NCBI RefSeq assembly: GCF_007097155.1
Contig: NZ_VJWA01000002.1
Span: 1,414,874 to 1,478,873 of the forward strand
Length of the DNA stretch: 64,000 bases
Origin: Glacieibacterium frigidum
GTDB lineage: Bacteria > Pseudomonadota > Alphaproteobacteria > Sphingomonadales > Sphingomonadaceae
Reading direction: 5' to 3'
The notes beneath the pieces are model-generated. The model made no database searches and was not told the origin of the DNA. It saw only the letters and a program-made list of their open reading frames with translations. The position numbers were made by a program, and so were the translations under genes. Of the stretch, positions 17,674 through 27,448 are shown piece by piece. The first letter of the stretch is position 1; each line of letters opens with the position of its first letter.

Positions 17674-18018
17674 GTTGCCCCCGGCCTCGCGACGATCCGC
17701 GCGCGCGCCGACTTCCTGTCCGCCAACAAGGCCCGGCGTGCTCCCATGCCGGGCTTCGTGCTGTTGGTGCGCCAGCGCGACGACGGCAACCCCGCGATGC
17801 GCGCGGGCTTCACCGTCACCAAGAAGATCGGCAATTCGGTCATCCGCAACCGGCTGAAGCGCCGCCTGCGCGCCCTGGTGCGCGATGTGCTGCCGGAGGC
17901 GGGGGTGCCCGGTGCCGACCATGTGTTGATCGGGCGCAGCGACGGGCTGACCCGACCGTTCGTGGTGCTCGACGCCGACTTGCGCACGGCGCTGGCGAAA
18001 TGCTCGCGCGCCTCCTGA
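17674..18018 (+). CDS. rnpA: Ribonuclease P protein component RnpA, unusual start
   Basis: Protein subunit of RNase P, which matures the 5' ends of tRNAs together with the catalytic RNA. The family signature [20 protein letters not shown] is complete and the C-terminus is normal. The N-terminal element [13 protein letters not shown] is also present, but between the in-frame stop at 17653 and the internal ATG at 17746 there is no ATG, GTG or TTG. The candidates are GTT 17674, ATC 17695 or CTG 17716. Starting at 17746 would delete the conserved ADF helix. The boundary given is therefore a guess. The stop overlaps yidD. Confidence 0.8.
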   Translation, partial: VAPGLATIRARADFLSANKARRAPMPGFVLLVRQRDDGNPAMRAGFTVTKKIGNSVIRNRLKRRLRALVRDVLPEAGVPGADHVLIGRSDGLTRPFVVLDADLRTALAKCSRAS

Positions 18019-18209
18019 CTTTCCCCATCCGCGTGTATCAGCGGGTCATTTCGCCGCTGCTGCCGCCGATGTGCCGTTTTCAACCGACCTGCTCGCACTA
18101 TATGGTCGAGGCGATCGAGCGGCATGGGGTGCGTGGGGCCTGGCTGGGGACGAAGCGGATCTGCCGCTGCCACCCCTGGGGCGGCGAAGGCTATGACCCG
18201 GTGCCGTGA
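18000..18209 (+). CDS. yidD: Membrane protein insertion efficiency factor YidD
   Basis: 69 residues with the family hallmark [16 protein letters not shown] followed by [19 protein letters not shown] and [15 protein letters not shown]. It is an amphipathic membrane-associated protein that assists YidC-dependent insertion. It overlaps the end of rnpA by 19 bp and is followed 36 bp later by yidC, the usual arrangement. Confidence 0.96.
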   Translation: MLARLLTFPIRVYQRVISPLLPPMCRFQPTCSHYMVEAIERHGVRGAWLGTKRICRCHPWGGEGYDPVP

Positions 18210-18245
18210 TCGGCTAAGGGCGCACCGACTTCCGAAAGACCGATC

Positions 18246-19985
18246 TTGACCGACAATCGCAACATGATCCTCGCCATCGCGCTGTCGGCGCTGGTGCTTA
18301 TCGGCTGGACGCTGTTCTCGGACCGCTTCCTGCCCGCGCCGCCGCCGGCCGCGCGCACCGTCGCGGCCGCACCCGCCGGGTCGCCCGCGTCGCCCGCGCC
18401 CGTGGTCCCCGGCGTGACCCCCGCGATCCCCGTGCCCGGCACCAGCGCCGGCCCGCTCCGCCCTGCCGAGCTGGTCGTAGGCGAGTCGCCGCGCATCCAG
18501 ATCGAGACGCCGCGCCTTGCGGGCACGATCAACCTGAAGGGCGCGCGGATCGACGACCTGGTGTTCAAGACCTATCGCGAGACGATTCGCCGTGACGCCC
18601 CTGCAGTGCGTTTGTTCGCCCCCAGTGGCGCCCCGCGCGCTTATTTCGCGCAGTTCGGCTGGACCGGCGCGGGCGCCCCCGCCCCCGACGCACTGTGGAC
18701 CGCGACCGGCACGCTGACGCCGCGCACCCCCGTCGTGCTGACGACGACCGGCCCGACGGGCGCGGTGTTCGAGATCAAGCTGTCGGTCGACGACCAGTGG
18801 CTGTTCACCGCGCAGCAGACGGTGCGCAACACCGGCACCACGCCGCTGACCGTCCAGCCGTTCGGCCTCGTCAGCCACCTCGGCGAGGGCCTCGAGCCCG
18901 CGACCTTCCAGCTCCACAACGGCCCGATCGGCGTCTACAATGACCGGCTCGTCGATACCGACGTGACCTATGAAAAGCTGCGCGAGGCCGGGCAGATCGC
19001 CGCGACGACGACCGGCGGCTGGCTCGGCATCGGCGAGAAATACTGGCTCGCCGCGCTGATCCCCGACCAGTCGAAGCCCCAGGCCTTCCGCTTCGCCAGC
19101 ACGACCGGCGACCGCTTCCAGACCGACTTCCTCAGCGGCGCGGTGGCCGTTGCCCCCGGTGCGGCGGCGACCGTGACCAACCGGCTGTTCGCCGGCGCGA
19201 AAGAGGTCGAGGCGCTCAATCATTACCGCGATACGCTCGGCGTGCCGCTCCTCGACCGGTCGATCGACTGGGGCTGGTTCCGCGTCATCGCGCAGCCGAT
19301 CTACATGGTCCTGCACTGGCTGTTCGGCCTGACCGGCAACTTCGGGGTCGCGATCATCGGCCTGACGCTGATCATCCGCACGCTGATGTTCCCGCTGGCG
19401 AACAAGCAGTACGCGTCGATGGCCAAGATGCGCATCGTCGCGCCGCGGCTGAAGGAACTGCAGACGCGCTACAAGGACGACAAGCCCAAGCTCCAGACCG
19501 AGATGATGGAGCTGTACAAGCGCGAGAAGGTCAACCCGGTCGCGGGCTGCCTGCCGATCCTGGTGCAGATCCCGGTGTTCTACGCGCTGTACAAGACGCT
19601 GCTGATCTCGACCGAGATGCGCCACCAGCCCTTCGTGCTGTGGATCCGCGACCTGTCGGCGCCCGATCCCGTGACGCCGCTCAACCTGTTCGGGCTGATC
19701 GACTGGACCCCGCCGCACATCATCGCGCTGGGCGTCCTGCCGATCCTGCTCGGCATCACCATGTGGCTGCAGCAGAAGCTCAGCCCGCAGGTCATGGACC
19801 CGGTCCAGCGGCAGGTGTTCGCGGTCATGCCGTGGGTGTTCATGTTCATCATGGCGCCGTTCGCGGCCGGGCTGCAGCTGTACTGGACGGTCAACAACTG
19901 CGTCTCGATCCTGCAACAGTGGCTGATGCTGCGCCGCTACCCGATGCCCGCCGAGCCGACGCCCGCGCCGCTGGCCAAGACGTGA
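18246..19985 (+). CDS. yidC: Membrane protein insertase YidC
   Basis: Inner-membrane insertase working alone or with SecYEG. 579 residues from a TTG start giving the typical N-terminus [20 protein letters not shown], a Pro/Ala-rich linker, the large periplasmic P1 domain (about 75-340), then the conserved five-helix core beginning [20 protein letters not shown] with the hydrophilic-groove Arg in [15 protein letters not shown] and [15 protein letters not shown]. It overlaps engB by GTGA at 19982-19985. Confidence 0.97.
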   Translation: MTDNRNMILAIALSALVLIGWTLFSDRFLPAPPPAARTVAAAPAGSPASPAPVVPGVTPAIPVPGTSAGPLRPAELVVGESPRIQIETPRLAGTINLKGARIDDLVFKTYRETIRRDAPAVRLFAPSGAPRAYFAQFGWTGAGAPAPDALWTATGTLTPRTPVVLTTTGPTGAVFEIKLSVDDQWLFTAQQTVRNTGTTPLTVQPFGLVSHLGEGLEPATFQLHNGPIGVYNDRLVDTDVTYEKLREAGQIAATTTGGWLGIGEKYWLAALIPDQSKPQAFRFASTTGDRFQTDFLSGAVAVAPGAAATVTNRLFAGAKEVEALNHYRDTLGVPLLDRSIDWGWFRVIAQPIYMVLHWLFGLTGNFGVAIIGLTLIIRTLMFPLANKQYASMAKMRIVAPRLKELQTRYKDDKPKLQTEMMELYKREKVNPVAGCLPILVQIPVFYALYKTLLISTEMRHQPFVLWIRDLSAPDPVTPLNLFGLIDWTPPHIIALGVLPILLGITMWLQQKLSPQVMDPVQRQVFAVMPWVFMFIMAPFAAGLQLYWTVNNCVSILQQWLMLRRYPMPAEPTPAPLAKT

Positions 19986-20644
19986 GCGACGATACGCCAG
20001 AGACGGAGAAGGAGCGGCTCTACCGTTTCGAGGACGCCCGGCGCGTCTTCGCCGGGCCGATCGAATTCCGCCTGTCGGCTCCCGCGCTCGAGTTCCTGCC
20101 CGAGGCGAAGGTGCCCGAGATCGCGTTCGCCGGCCGGTCGAACGTCGGCAAGTCGTCGCTGCTCAACGCGCTGACCGGCCAGCATGGGCTGGCGCGCACG
20201 TCGAACACGCCGGGGCGGACGCAGGAACTCAACGTCTTCGACGTCGGCGAACCCTTGAGCTTCCGCCTGATCGACATGCCGGGCTACGGCTATGCCGAGG
20301 CACCCAAGGACATCGTGCGCAAGTGGCAGGACCTGGTGTTCGACTATCTGCGCGGGCGAGCCGTCCTCAAGCGCGTGCTGCTGCTGATCGATTCGCGCCA
20401 CGGCATCAAGCCGGTCGACGCGCAGATCATGGCGCTGCTCGACAAGGCGGCGGTCAGCTATCAGCTCGTGCTGACCAAGGCCGACAAGATCAAGCCGACC
20501 GAGCTCGAGGCGACGCGCGCCAAGATGGCGGTCGAGGCGGCGAAGCACCCCGCCGCCTTCCCCGAACTGCTCGCGACGAGCAGCGACAAGGGCACGGGCC
20601 TGCCCGAACTGCGTGCGGCGGTGGTCGCGGCGGCGAAGAGTTAG
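19982..20644 (+). CDS. engB: Ribosome biogenesis GTPase EngB (YsxC)
   Basis: Essential GTPase acting in 50S subunit assembly. 220 residues from a GTG overlapping the yidC stop. GTPase motifs are in order: G1 [10 protein letters not shown]2 around [11 protein letters not shown]3 [10 protein letters not shown]4 LTKADK, G5 ATSSDKGTG. Length is normal. It is followed by fur after 49 bp, with a separate promoter in that gap. Confidence 0.96.
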   Translation: MSDDTPETEKERLYRFEDARRVFAGPIEFRLSAPALEFLPEAKVPEIAFAGRSNVGKSSLLNALTGQHGLARTSNTPGRTQELNVFDVGEPLSFRLIDMPGYGYAEAPKDIVRKWQDLVFDYLRGRAVLKRVLLLIDSRHGIKPVDAQIMALLDKAAVSYQLVLTKADKIKPTELEATRAKMAVEAAKHPAAFPELLATSSDKGTGLPELRAAVVAAAKS

Positions 20645-20657
20645 AGCCGCGCGGCGC

Positions 20658-20686
20658 TTGCCGCACCGCGGCCGCCACCCTACAAC
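20658..20686 (+). promoter_or_regulatory. fur promoter, probably leaderless
   Basis: TTGCCG (20658-20663), 17-bp spacer, TACAAC (20681-20686), then only 7 bp to the ATG at 20694. Initiation 7 nt after the -10 box would put +1 at the start codon itself, so the mRNA would lack a ribosome site; none is visible (CGCCGCC). Confidence 0.55.
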
Positions 20687-20693
20687 CGCCGCC

Positions 20694-21161
20694 ATGACCG
20701 GACGCATCGACATCGAGGCGCTGTGTGCGTCCAAGGGGCTGCGCATCACCGAGCAGCGGCGCGTCATCGCGCGCGTCCTGTCCGACGCCGACGACCATCC
20801 CGATGTCGAGGAGCTGCACCGCCGCTCGGCGCAGATCGACCCGCGCATCTCGATCGCCACCGTCTATCGCACGGTGCGGCTGTTCGAGGAGGCGGGCATC
20901 CTGGCGCGCCACGATTTCAACGGCGGCCGCTCGCGCTACGAGACCGCGCCCGACGAGCATCACGACCATCTGATCAACGTCGAGACCGGCCAGGTCTTCG
21001 AATTCCACGACGACGAGCTCGAGGAGCTGCAGCGCCGCATCGCCGAGCGGATGGGCTTCACCCTCGTCGACCATCGCATGGAGCTGTACGGCCGCCCGGT
21101 CGCACCCGACCCGGCGCTGGAGGAGGTCGCGACCCTCGACCCCGCGGAGCGCGCGCCCTGA
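20694..21161 (+). CDS. fur: Fur family metal-responsive regulator
   Basis: Ferric-uptake-type repressor, 155 residues from the ATG at 20694 (MTGRIDIEALCASKGL). Winged-helix domain with the recognition helix in ISIATVYRTVRLFEEAGIL, then the metal-binding dimerisation domain with HHDHLINVETG and FTLVDHRMELYG. CxxC structural zinc motifs are absent, as in alphaproteobacterial Fur/Mur. Sequence alone does not separate an iron (Fur) from a manganese (Mur) role. The stop overlaps the apparent CTG start of plsC. Confidence 0.85.
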   Translation: MTGRIDIEALCASKGLRITEQRRVIARVLSDADDHPDVEELHRRSAQIDPRISIATVYRTVRLFEEAGILARHDFNGGRSRYETAPDEHHDHLINVETGQVFEFHDDELEELQRRIAERMGFTLVDHRMELYGRPVAPDPALEEVATLDPAERAP

Positions 21162-21976
21162 CCCCAGCCGCCAGACTGGCGGCCCGCGCCCGCCGAGCGC
21201 AGCGCTTCCAGCGCTTCGGTCCCGCCAAGGCACTGGCCGGCACGCTCGCCGCCGCCGGCCTGCTGATCCCCGTCGAGCTGATCGCGCGCACCATCCGCCC
21301 GCGCGGCCGCCAGCGGCTGCCGTGGCTGTTCCACAAGGCGCTGACCCGCGCGCTCGGCATCCGGGTCAAGGTGCACGGCCGCCCGGCACGCCAGGGCGGC
21401 ATATTGTTCGTCTCGAACCATGTCAGCTGGGCTGACATCCCGGTGCTGGGCAGCCTCGTCCAGGCGGCTTTCGTCGCCAAGTCCGACGTCGAGCAGATCA
21501 AGGTGGTCGGCTGGCTGGCAAGCCTGCAGCGCACCCTCTACGTCGAGCGTGACCGCCGCCAGGCGAGCGGCGAGCAGCGCACCGCCATCGCCGAGCGCCT
21601 GCAGGCGCGCGAGAACGTCATCCTGTTCCCCGAGGCGACGACCGGCGACGGCGTCGCGGTCCTGCCCTTCAAGAGCGCGCTGTTCGCCGCGGTCGGCGAC
21701 GACCCCGCGCTGGTCATCCAGCCCGTGACCGTCGCCTATACCCGCCTCAATGGCATGCCGATCACCCGCGAGACGCTGCCCGACATCGTCTGGATCGGCG
21801 ACACCGACCTGATCCCCCACGCGGTCGAGTTCACCGCACTGGGCCGCGTCCGCGCCGAAGTCGTCTTCCATCCCGCCGTCCGCATGGCCGACTTCGCCGA
21901 CCGCAAGGCGCTGTCGCGGCATTGCCGGGAGGTCATCGCGGCCGAGTATCTGCGGTTGATGCGGGGCTTCGCGTGA
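21158..21976 (+). CDS. plsC: 1-acyl-glycerol-3-phosphate acyltransferase, CTG start
   Basis: Makes phosphatidic acid from lysophosphatidic acid at the inner membrane. Motif I NHVSWAD (H-x4-D), motif II region TLYVERDRR and motif [12 protein letters not shown] are present, with an N-terminal membrane helix (about 25-42). In this frame the only plausible initiator near the N-terminus is CTG 21158, overlapping the fur stop (CTGA); no ATG, GTG or TTG occurs before the HxxxxD region is nearly reached. Translation coupled to fur is inferred. Length would be 272, normal for the family. Confidence 0.85.
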   Translation: MTPAARLAARARRAQRFQRFGPAKALAGTLAAAGLLIPVELIARTIRPRGRQRLPWLFHKALTRALGIRVKVHGRPARQGGILFVSNHVSWADIPVLGSLVQAAFVAKSDVEQIKVVGWLASLQRTLYVERDRRQASGEQRTAIAERLQARENVILFPEATTGDGVAVLPFKSALFAAVGDDPALVIQPVTVAYTRLNGMPITRETLPDIVWIGDTDLIPHAVEFTALGRVRAEVVFHPAVRMADFADRKALSRHCREVIAAEYLRLMRGFA

Positions 21977-22026
21977 CGCCCGGCGGCCTTGCGGCTAAGG
22001 GGAGGCAATTCGATACCGGAAGTCCT

Positions 22027-23340
22027 GTGACCCAGACTTACCACGTCAAATCCTTCGGCTGCCAGATGAACGCCTATGATGCCGAGCGCATCGGCGAGCT
22101 GCTCGAGGCCGAGGGGATGGTCGCGGAGGGCATCGAGGGCGCCGATGTCGTCGTCCTCAACACCTGCCACATCCGCGAGAAGGCGGCGGAGAAAGTCTAT
22201 TCGGACATCGGGCGGCTGCGCGCGCGAGACGGCGGGGCGCCGCGCATCGTCGTCGCGGGGTGCGTCGCGCAGGCCGAGGGGGCGGAAGTGCTGCGCCGCG
22301 CGCCGGCGGTCGATGTCGTCGTCGGGCCGCAGGCGTACCACCGCCTGCCCGAGTTGCTGAAGGGCCACCGTATGGTCGATACCGACATGCCCGTCGTCCC
22401 CAAGTTCGACGCCCTGCCGACGCGCCGCCGCTCGGTCGGCACCAACGCCTTCCTGACGGTGCAGGAGGGATGCGACAAGTTCTGCACCTTCTGCGTCGTC
22501 CCCTATACGCGCGGCGGCGAGGTCTCGCGGCCTGTTGGCGCGGTGCTGGCCGAGGCGCGTGCGCTGGCCGACGCGGGCGCGCGCGAACTCACGCTGCTTG
22601 GGCAGAACGTCAATGCGTACCACGGCGACGAGGACGGCGGCGGCACGCTCGACCTCGCGGGGCTGATCCGCCGCGTCGCGCAGGTGCCGGGCATCGCGCG
22701 CATCCGCTACACGACCTCGCACCCGCGCGACATGACGCAGGCCCTGATCGACGCGCACCGCGAGGTGCCGCAGCTGATGCCCTATCTCCACCTGCCCGTG
22801 CAGGCGGGGTCGGACCCGCTGCTGCGCCGCATGAACCGCGCCCACACGCGCGACAGCTACATGGCGCAGATCGCCGATATCCAGCATCAGGTGCCGGGCA
22901 TCGCGATCTCGGGCGACTTCATCGTCGGCTTCCCGGGCGAGACCGACGCCGACTTCGACGCGACACTCAGCCTGGTGCGCGAAGTCGGTTATGCGCAGGC
23001 GTACAGCTTCAAATATTCGCCTCGCCCGGGCACGCCGGCGGCAACGATGGCGGGCCAGGTCCCCGAAGACGTCAAGGACGCGCGCCTCGCCGAATTGCAG
23101 CGCGTCATCGGCGAGGGCGCGATCGCCTTCAACCGCGCCAGCGTCGGCAAGACCTGCGACGTGCTGTTCGAACGCGCCGGCCGCCGCCCCGGCCAGCTGA
23201 TCGGCAAATCGCCGTGGCTGCAGTCGGTTTTCGTGAGTGACGCGAGCCTCAAGATCGGCGACATTGCGCAGGTCGAGCTGGTCGATGCCCAACCCAACTC
23301 GCTGGAGGGACGCTTAGTGACCTTGGCCCAGGCTGCCTGA
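22027..23340 (+). CDS. miaB: tRNA-2-methylthio-N6-isopentenyladenosine synthase MiaB
   Basis: Radical-SAM methylthiotransferase modifying A37 of tRNAs that read UNN codons. About 437 residues from GTG 22027 ([15 protein letters not shown]); GTG 21973, overlapping the plsC stop, is a longer alternative. The N-terminal UPF0004 domain holds three cluster cysteines (FGCQMN, NTCHIR, AGCVAQ), the radical-SAM site is CDKFCTFC, and a C-terminal TRAM domain ends around SLEGRLV. It is immediately followed by phoH. Confidence 0.95.
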   Translation: MTQTYHVKSFGCQMNAYDAERIGELLEAEGMVAEGIEGADVVVLNTCHIREKAAEKVYSDIGRLRARDGGAPRIVVAGCVAQAEGAEVLRRAPAVDVVVGPQAYHRLPELLKGHRMVDTDMPVVPKFDALPTRRRSVGTNAFLTVQEGCDKFCTFCVVPYTRGGEVSRPVGAVLAEARALADAGARELTLLGQNVNAYHGDEDGGGTLDLAGLIRRVAQVPGIARIRYTTSHPRDMTQALIDAHREVPQLMPYLHLPVQAGSDPLLRRMNRAHTRDSYMAQIADIQHQVPGIAISGDFIVGFPGETDADFDATLSLVREVGYAQAYSFKYSPRPGTPAATMAGQVPEDVKDARLAELQRVIGEGAIAFNRASVGKTCDVLFERAGRRPGQLIGKSPWLQSVFVSDASLKIGDIAQVELVDAQPNSLEGRLVTLAQAA

Positions 23341-24402
23341 GTGGCGAAATCCAAGCCGCCGTCGCGTGACGCGACGTCCCGACGCGCTCCCGCCCGGGGA
23401 GCCCCGGCGAGGGGCCCGGTTTCGGGCAGCGACCGCGTCAAGGTCGAGGCCGAGTTCGACCGGCCGCAGCTGCTCGGCCCCCTGTTCGGCCAGTACGACC
23501 AGAACCTGATCGCGCTCGAAAACCGCCTCGGCGTCTATATCGCGGCGCGGGGCAACCGCGTGACGATCGAGGGCGAGGCCGACTCGGCCGCCCGCGCCCG
23601 CGACGTGCTGACCGGGCTGTACAACCGCCTCGCTCAAGGGCTTGGCGTCGATTTGGGCGATGTCGAGGGGGCGCTGTCGCTGGCGCAGGAGCCGTCGCTG
23701 TTCGGGCTGACCCACGCCGATTCGGGCCTCGCGTCGTCGCCGTCGGTGATCCGCACGCGGCGCAAGGTCATCGTCGCGCGCTCGCCGACGCAGGTCCGCT
23801 ATATCGAGGCGCTGGGCAGCCACGACGTGATCTTCGCGCTCGGGCCGGCGGGCACCGGCAAGACCTATCTCGCGGTCGCACAGGCGGTCAGCCAGCTCGT
23901 CGCGGGGTCGGTCGACCGGCTGGTGCTGTCGCGGCCCGCGGTCGAGGCGGGCGAGCGGCTCGGCTTCCTGCCCGGCGACATGAAGGACAAGGTCGATCCC
24001 TATCTGCGTCCGCTTTACGACGCGCTGTACGACATGCTGCCCGCCGAACAGGTCGAACGAAGGCTTGCGAGCGGAGAGATCGAGATCGCGCCGCTGGCCT
24101 TCATGCGCGGTCGCACTTTGTCGCGCGCCTTCATCATCCTCGACGAGGCGCAGAACACCACGCCGCTGCAGATGAAGATGTTCCTGACGCGCTTCGGCGA
24201 GGGCAGCCGTATGGTCGTGTGCGGCGACCCCAACCAGGTCGACCTGCCCAACCCGGGGTCGTCGGGGCTGGCGGACGCGGTGCGCAAATTGGACGGCATC
24301 GAGGGGATCGCCACCCTGCGCTTCTCGTCGAAGGAGGTCGTGCGCCACCCGATCGTCGGCAAGATCGTCGACGCCTACGAAGGCCCGCCGCAGGACGCCT
24401 GA
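23341..24402 (+). CDS. phoH: PhoH family ATPase (YbeZ)
   Basis: 353 residues from a GTG that directly follows the miaB stop. An N-terminal KH-like region (LENRLGVYIAARGNRVTIEG) precedes the PhoH ATPase domain with Walker A GPAGTGKTYLA and Walker B FIILDEAQNTT. YbeZ-type PhoH proteins act with YbeY in ribosomal RNA metabolism, and ybeY follows here with a one-base overlap (TGATG), supporting that partnership. Confidence 0.93.
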   Translation: MAKSKPPSRDATSRRAPARGAPARGPVSGSDRVKVEAEFDRPQLLGPLFGQYDQNLIALENRLGVYIAARGNRVTIEGEADSAARARDVLTGLYNRLAQGLGVDLGDVEGALSLAQEPSLFGLTHADSGLASSPSVIRTRRKVIVARSPTQVRYIEALGSHDVIFALGPAGTGKTYLAVAQAVSQLVAGSVDRLVLSRPAVEAGERLGFLPGDMKDKVDPYLRPLYDALYDMLPAEQVERRLASGEIEIAPLAFMRGRTLSRAFIILDEAQNTTPLQMKMFLTRFGEGSRMVVCGDPNQVDLPNPGSSGLADAVRKLDGIEGIATLRFSSKEVVRHPIVGKIVDAYEGPPQDA

Positions 24403-24902
24403 TGCTGCTGATCGAAACCGAAGTCGCCACGCCCGGCTGGGACGCGGCCGTCGACTGGAGCGCGCTCGCGTCGCGCGCCTGCACTGCGGCCCTGGCGGAG
24501 ACGCCGCACGCCGGGCTCGACCGCGCGGGCTATTCGGTGGAGGTCGCCGTGCGCCTCGCCGACGATGCCGAGGTGCGGACGCTCAATGCGCAGTATCGCG
24601 GCAAGGATCAGCCGACCAACGTATTGAGCTTCCCGATGGTGCAGCCCGACCTGATCCAGACGCTCGGCAATTCGGACGACGGCGAGGTGTTGCTGGGCGA
24701 CATCATCCTGGCGTACGAGACCGTCGCCGCCGAGGCCGCGGCGAAGGGGATCGATACGCCTGCGCACGCCACGCACCTGATTGCGCACGGGCTTCTCCAC
24801 CTGCTAGGCTATGACCATGGCGACGACGCAGCGGCAGCCCATATGGAGGGCCTCGAAACCGCAGCTCTCGCGCGGCTCGGCCTCGCCGATCCCTACCTCT
24901 AG
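24402..24902 (+). CDS. ybeY: Endoribonuclease YbeY
   Basis: Metal-dependent endoribonuclease needed for 16S rRNA 3' maturation and ribosome quality control. 166 residues from the ATG at 24402. The zinc motif H-x3-H-x5-H is in HGLLHLLGYDH, and NVLSFPM precedes it as usual. It lies between phoH and corC in the classic phoH-ybeY-corC-lnt operon. Confidence 0.96.
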   Translation: MLLIETEVATPGWDAAVDWSALASRACTAALAETPHAGLDRAGYSVEVAVRLADDAEVRTLNAQYRGKDQPTNVLSFPMVQPDLIQTLGNSDDGEVLLGDIILAYETVAAEAAAKGIDTPAHATHLIAHGLLHLLGYDHGDDAAAAHMEGLETAALARLGLADPYL

Positions 24903-24920
24903 ACACGGTTTCCTCGAACG

Positions 24921-25829
24921 ATGAGCGACCCCGCCAGTACCGGCGATTTCGGCGCGCGGCTGTGGCGCGGGCTGCAGACCCTGCTCGGTGGCGGTGCCGA
25001 ACCGTCGCTGCGCGCCAGCCTCGAGGAAGCGATCGACGAGCATGCGTCGGCGGGCGAGCAGGGCGACGACCTGTCGCCGATCGAGCGCACGATGCTCAAG
25101 AACCTGCTGCATTTCGGCGAGCGGCTGGTCGGCGACACTGCGGTGCCACGCGCCGACATGATCGCCTTCGACGTCGATGACAGCTTTTCCGCCCTCGTCG
25201 CGCGCTTCCGCGATGCCGGCCACAGCCGCATGCCGGTGTTCCGCGGCAGCCTCGATGAAGTCATCGGGATGATTCACATCAAGGATGTCTACGCGCGGAT
25301 CAGCGAGACTTTCTCCGACGCGGTGTCGAGCCAGCCCTTCCTCGACATCAAGGTCGAGTCGCTGCTCCGCGATGTGCTCCACGTGCCGCCGTCGATGCGC
25401 GTCCTCGACCTGCTGGCGCGGATGCGTGCCGGGCAGACCCACATGGCGGTCGTCGTCGACGAATATGGCGGCACCGACGGCCTGGTGACGATCGAGGACC
25501 TGGTCGAGGAGATCGTCGGCGATATCGAGGACGAGCACGACGAGACGCAGGAGAAACTGCTGCTCGAGATCGGCGAGGGCGTCTACGAGGCCGACGCGCG
25601 CCTCGACCTCGAGGAATTGCAGACCGCGCTCGAGACCGACCTGACCGACGACGACATCGGCGAGGATGTCGATACGCTGGGCGGCATGGTGTTCATGCTC
25701 GCGGGCCGCGTCCCCGCGATCGGCGAGACGGTGGTCCACCCGACCGGCTGGCGCTTCGAGATCATCGACGGCGACCCGCGGCTGGTGAAGCGCGTCCGCC
25801 TGTATCCGCCCGTCGTCGCGGCGGCGTGA
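24921..25829 (+). CDS. corC: CorC/TlyC-type CBS domain protein
   Basis: 302 residues with two CBS domains (about 70-130 and 140-200, including [20 protein letters not shown]) and a C-terminal CorC/HlyC transporter-associated domain ([16 protein letters not shown]). The DUF21 membrane part is absent, as in cytosolic CorC. Such proteins are linked to magnesium/cobalt efflux; the biochemical role is not settled. It lies 18 bp after ybeY, in the same transcript. Confidence 0.9.
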   Translation: MSDPASTGDFGARLWRGLQTLLGGGAEPSLRASLEEAIDEHASAGEQGDDLSPIERTMLKNLLHFGERLVGDTAVPRADMIAFDVDDSFSALVARFRDAGHSRMPVFRGSLDEVIGMIHIKDVYARISETFSDAVSSQPFLDIKVESLLRDVLHVPPSMRVLDLLARMRAGQTHMAVVVDEYGGTDGLVTIEDLVEEIVGDIEDEHDETQEKLLLEIGEGVYEADARLDLEELQTALETDLTDDDIGEDVDTLGGMVFMLAGRVPAIGETVVHPTGWRFEIIDGDPRLVKRVRLYPPVVAAA

Positions 25830-25832
25830 GGC

Positions 25833-25861
25833 TTGCGGCTGTCACACGCGCGGCCTAGGCG
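25833..25861 (+). promoter_or_regulatory. lnt promoter, probably leaderless
   Basis: TTGCGG (25833-25838), 17-bp spacer, TAGGCG (25856-25861), followed by 6 bp and the lnt ATG at 25868. The expected +1 falls on or next to the ATG and no Shine-Dalgarno sequence is present. Confidence 0.5.
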
Positions 25862-25867
25862 CGCCCC

Positions 25868-27370
25868 ATGTCCGCGCGCATCCGCTTCCTGATCGCCTTT
25901 GCCGCCGGTGCGCTGGCGGCTTGCGGGTTCGAGCCGTTCGGGCTGTGGCCGCTGACCATGGTCGCGGTCGCGGTGCTGGTCTGGCTGCTTGACCTCGCGC
26001 AGTCGCGGCGCGGCGCGTTCGCGACGGGCTGGTGGTTCGGGGTCGGACATTTCTGCGTCGGGCTGACGTGGATCGCGACCGCCTTCACCTACCAGGCGAA
26101 GATGCCGCCGGCGCTCGGCTGGGTGACGGTCGTGCTGCTGTCGATGTTCCTCAGCCTGTATCCGGGGCTGGCGACGCTCGCGACCTGGTGGGCGACGAAA
26201 TCGCGGACGGCGCGGGTGTTCGTGCTGGCGGCGGCGTGGATGCTCGCCGAATGGCTGCGCGGCCATGTCCTGTCGGGCTTCGCGTGGAATCCGCTCGGCG
26301 TGGCGTGGCTCGATACAGGCGTCGCGCAGTTGGGCAGCCTGTTCGGCGGGCTCGGGCTGTCGGGGCTGATGGTGCTGGCGGGCGGGGCGGTGATGCTCGC
26401 GCTGCGCCACAACCGGCTGAGCGCGGCGCTGACGTTGGGTGCGGTGTGCGGCGTCGCTCTGCTCGGCGGATTGCTGGTCCCCGCGCCTGTCCCCGCCACC
26501 GGCCCGATGGTCCACCTCGTCCAGCCCGATATCGGCCAGTCGCAGAAGTATGAGGCGGGGCTCGAGGAGCGGCATTTCCAGCGCTACCTCAACCTGACCC
26601 GCGGCGCGCTCGCGGCGCCCGAGAACCGTGCCCCCGCGATCGTCGCCTGGCCCGAATCGGCGATCCCCTATCTGCTCGAGGAAGATCCCGGCGCCCGCGC
26701 GGCGCTTGCGGCGCTGCTCAAGCCCGGCGACCTGCTGCTCGTCGGCGGCGAGGCGTTGCAGCGCGATGCGTCGGGCGAGGTGAAGTCGGCGACCAACAGC
26801 CTGTTCGTCGTCGATCAGACCGGCACGCTGCGCGGCCGCTACGACAAGGCGCACCTCGTGCCGCTGGGCGAGTATGTCCCGGCGCGGGACATCATGACCG
26901 TGATCGGGCTGGCACGCCTGACGCCGGGCGACATCGACTTCCTGCCCGGACCCGGACCGCGCACGCTGACCCTGCCGGGCTTTCCCGCTGCGGGCATCCA
27001 GATCTGCTACGAGATGATCTTCCCCGCCGCCGTCGTGGACCCGGCGAACCGCCCGGGGTGGCTGCTCAACATCTCGAACGATGCGTGGTTCGGTCCGTCG
27101 GGGCCGCCGCAGCACATGGCGCAGGCGCGGCTGCGCGCGATCGAGGAAGGCCTCCCCGTCGCCCGCGCCACGCCGACCGGCGTGACCGGCATGATCGACG
27201 CGCGCGGCCGCGTCGTCGCCACCGCCGAACGTCACCGCATGGCGGTGGTCAGCGCGCGCCTGCCCGATGCGCTGCCGCCGACCCTCTTCGCACGCTTCGG
27301 CCACTGGACCAGCGCCGCGTTCGGCCTGCTGCTCCTCGCCGCCGCATGGGCAAGCCGGAAGCGGATATAA
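25868..27370 (+). CDS. lnt: Apolipoprotein N-acyltransferase
   Basis: Adds the third acyl chain to lipoproteins in the inner membrane. 500 residues: about six N-terminal membrane helices, then a periplasmic nitrilase-type domain with the catalytic Glu in AWPESAIPY, Lys in YDKAHLVPLGEYVP and nucleophile Cys380 in GIQICYEMIFP, and a final C-terminal helix. All catalytic residues are present. The lipoproteins in this window (PufC, HIT protein, the gene at 63058) would be its substrates. Confidence 0.95.
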   Translation: MSARIRFLIAFAAGALAACGFEPFGLWPLTMVAVAVLVWLLDLAQSRRGAFATGWWFGVGHFCVGLTWIATAFTYQAKMPPALGWVTVVLLSMFLSLYPGLATLATWWATKSRTARVFVLAAAWMLAEWLRGHVLSGFAWNPLGVAWLDTGVAQLGSLFGGLGLSGLMVLAGGAVMLALRHNRLSAALTLGAVCGVALLGGLLVPAPVPATGPMVHLVQPDIGQSQKYEAGLEERHFQRYLNLTRGALAAPENRAPAIVAWPESAIPYLLEEDPGARAALAALLKPGDLLLVGGEALQRDASGEVKSATNSLFVVDQTGTLRGRYDKAHLVPLGEYVPARDIMTVIGLARLTPGDIDFLPGPGPRTLTLPGFPAAGIQICYEMIFPAAVVDPANRPGWLLNISNDAWFGPSGPPQHMAQARLRAIEEGLPVARATPTGVTGMIDARGRVVATAERHRMAVVSARLPDALPPTLFARFGHWTSAAFGLLLLAAAWASRKRI

Positions 27371-27386
27371 GGATAGCTTTATATTC

Positions 27387-27415
27387 TTGCCCGCGGACGC
27401 CGGCTTGCCTAGAGC
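27387..27415 (+). promoter_or_regulatory. metK promoter
   Basis: TTGCCC (27387-27392), 17-bp spacer, TAGAGC (27410-27415), about 33 bp before the metK ATG. An AT-rich inverted repeat, ATATAA (27365-27370) / TTATAT (27379-27384), overlaps the lnt stop codon just upstream. Confidence 0.5.
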
Positions 27416-27448
27416 GCAGACGGCATATCCATATCGGCGGGACCCCAA

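Noticed and set aside
17481..19916. An 811-codon leftward open frame across rpmH, rnpA, yidD and yidC
   Set aside because: Antisense shadow of four conserved genes with no recognisable domain.
17529..20644. Replication origin near rpmH-rnpA
   Set aside because: No dnaA, dnaN or DnaA-box cluster is seen; in alphaproteobacteria this operon is often away from the origin.
21922..22026. Longer MiaB start at 21922
   Set aside because: It lies inside plsC and the added residues are not MiaB-like; GTG 22027 or at most GTG 21973 fits better.
27371..27448. Possible SAM riboswitch before metK
   Set aside because: The segment is explained by a promoter (27387-27415) and leaves a leader of only about 27 nt; no SAM-II or SAM/SAH consensus could be matched.
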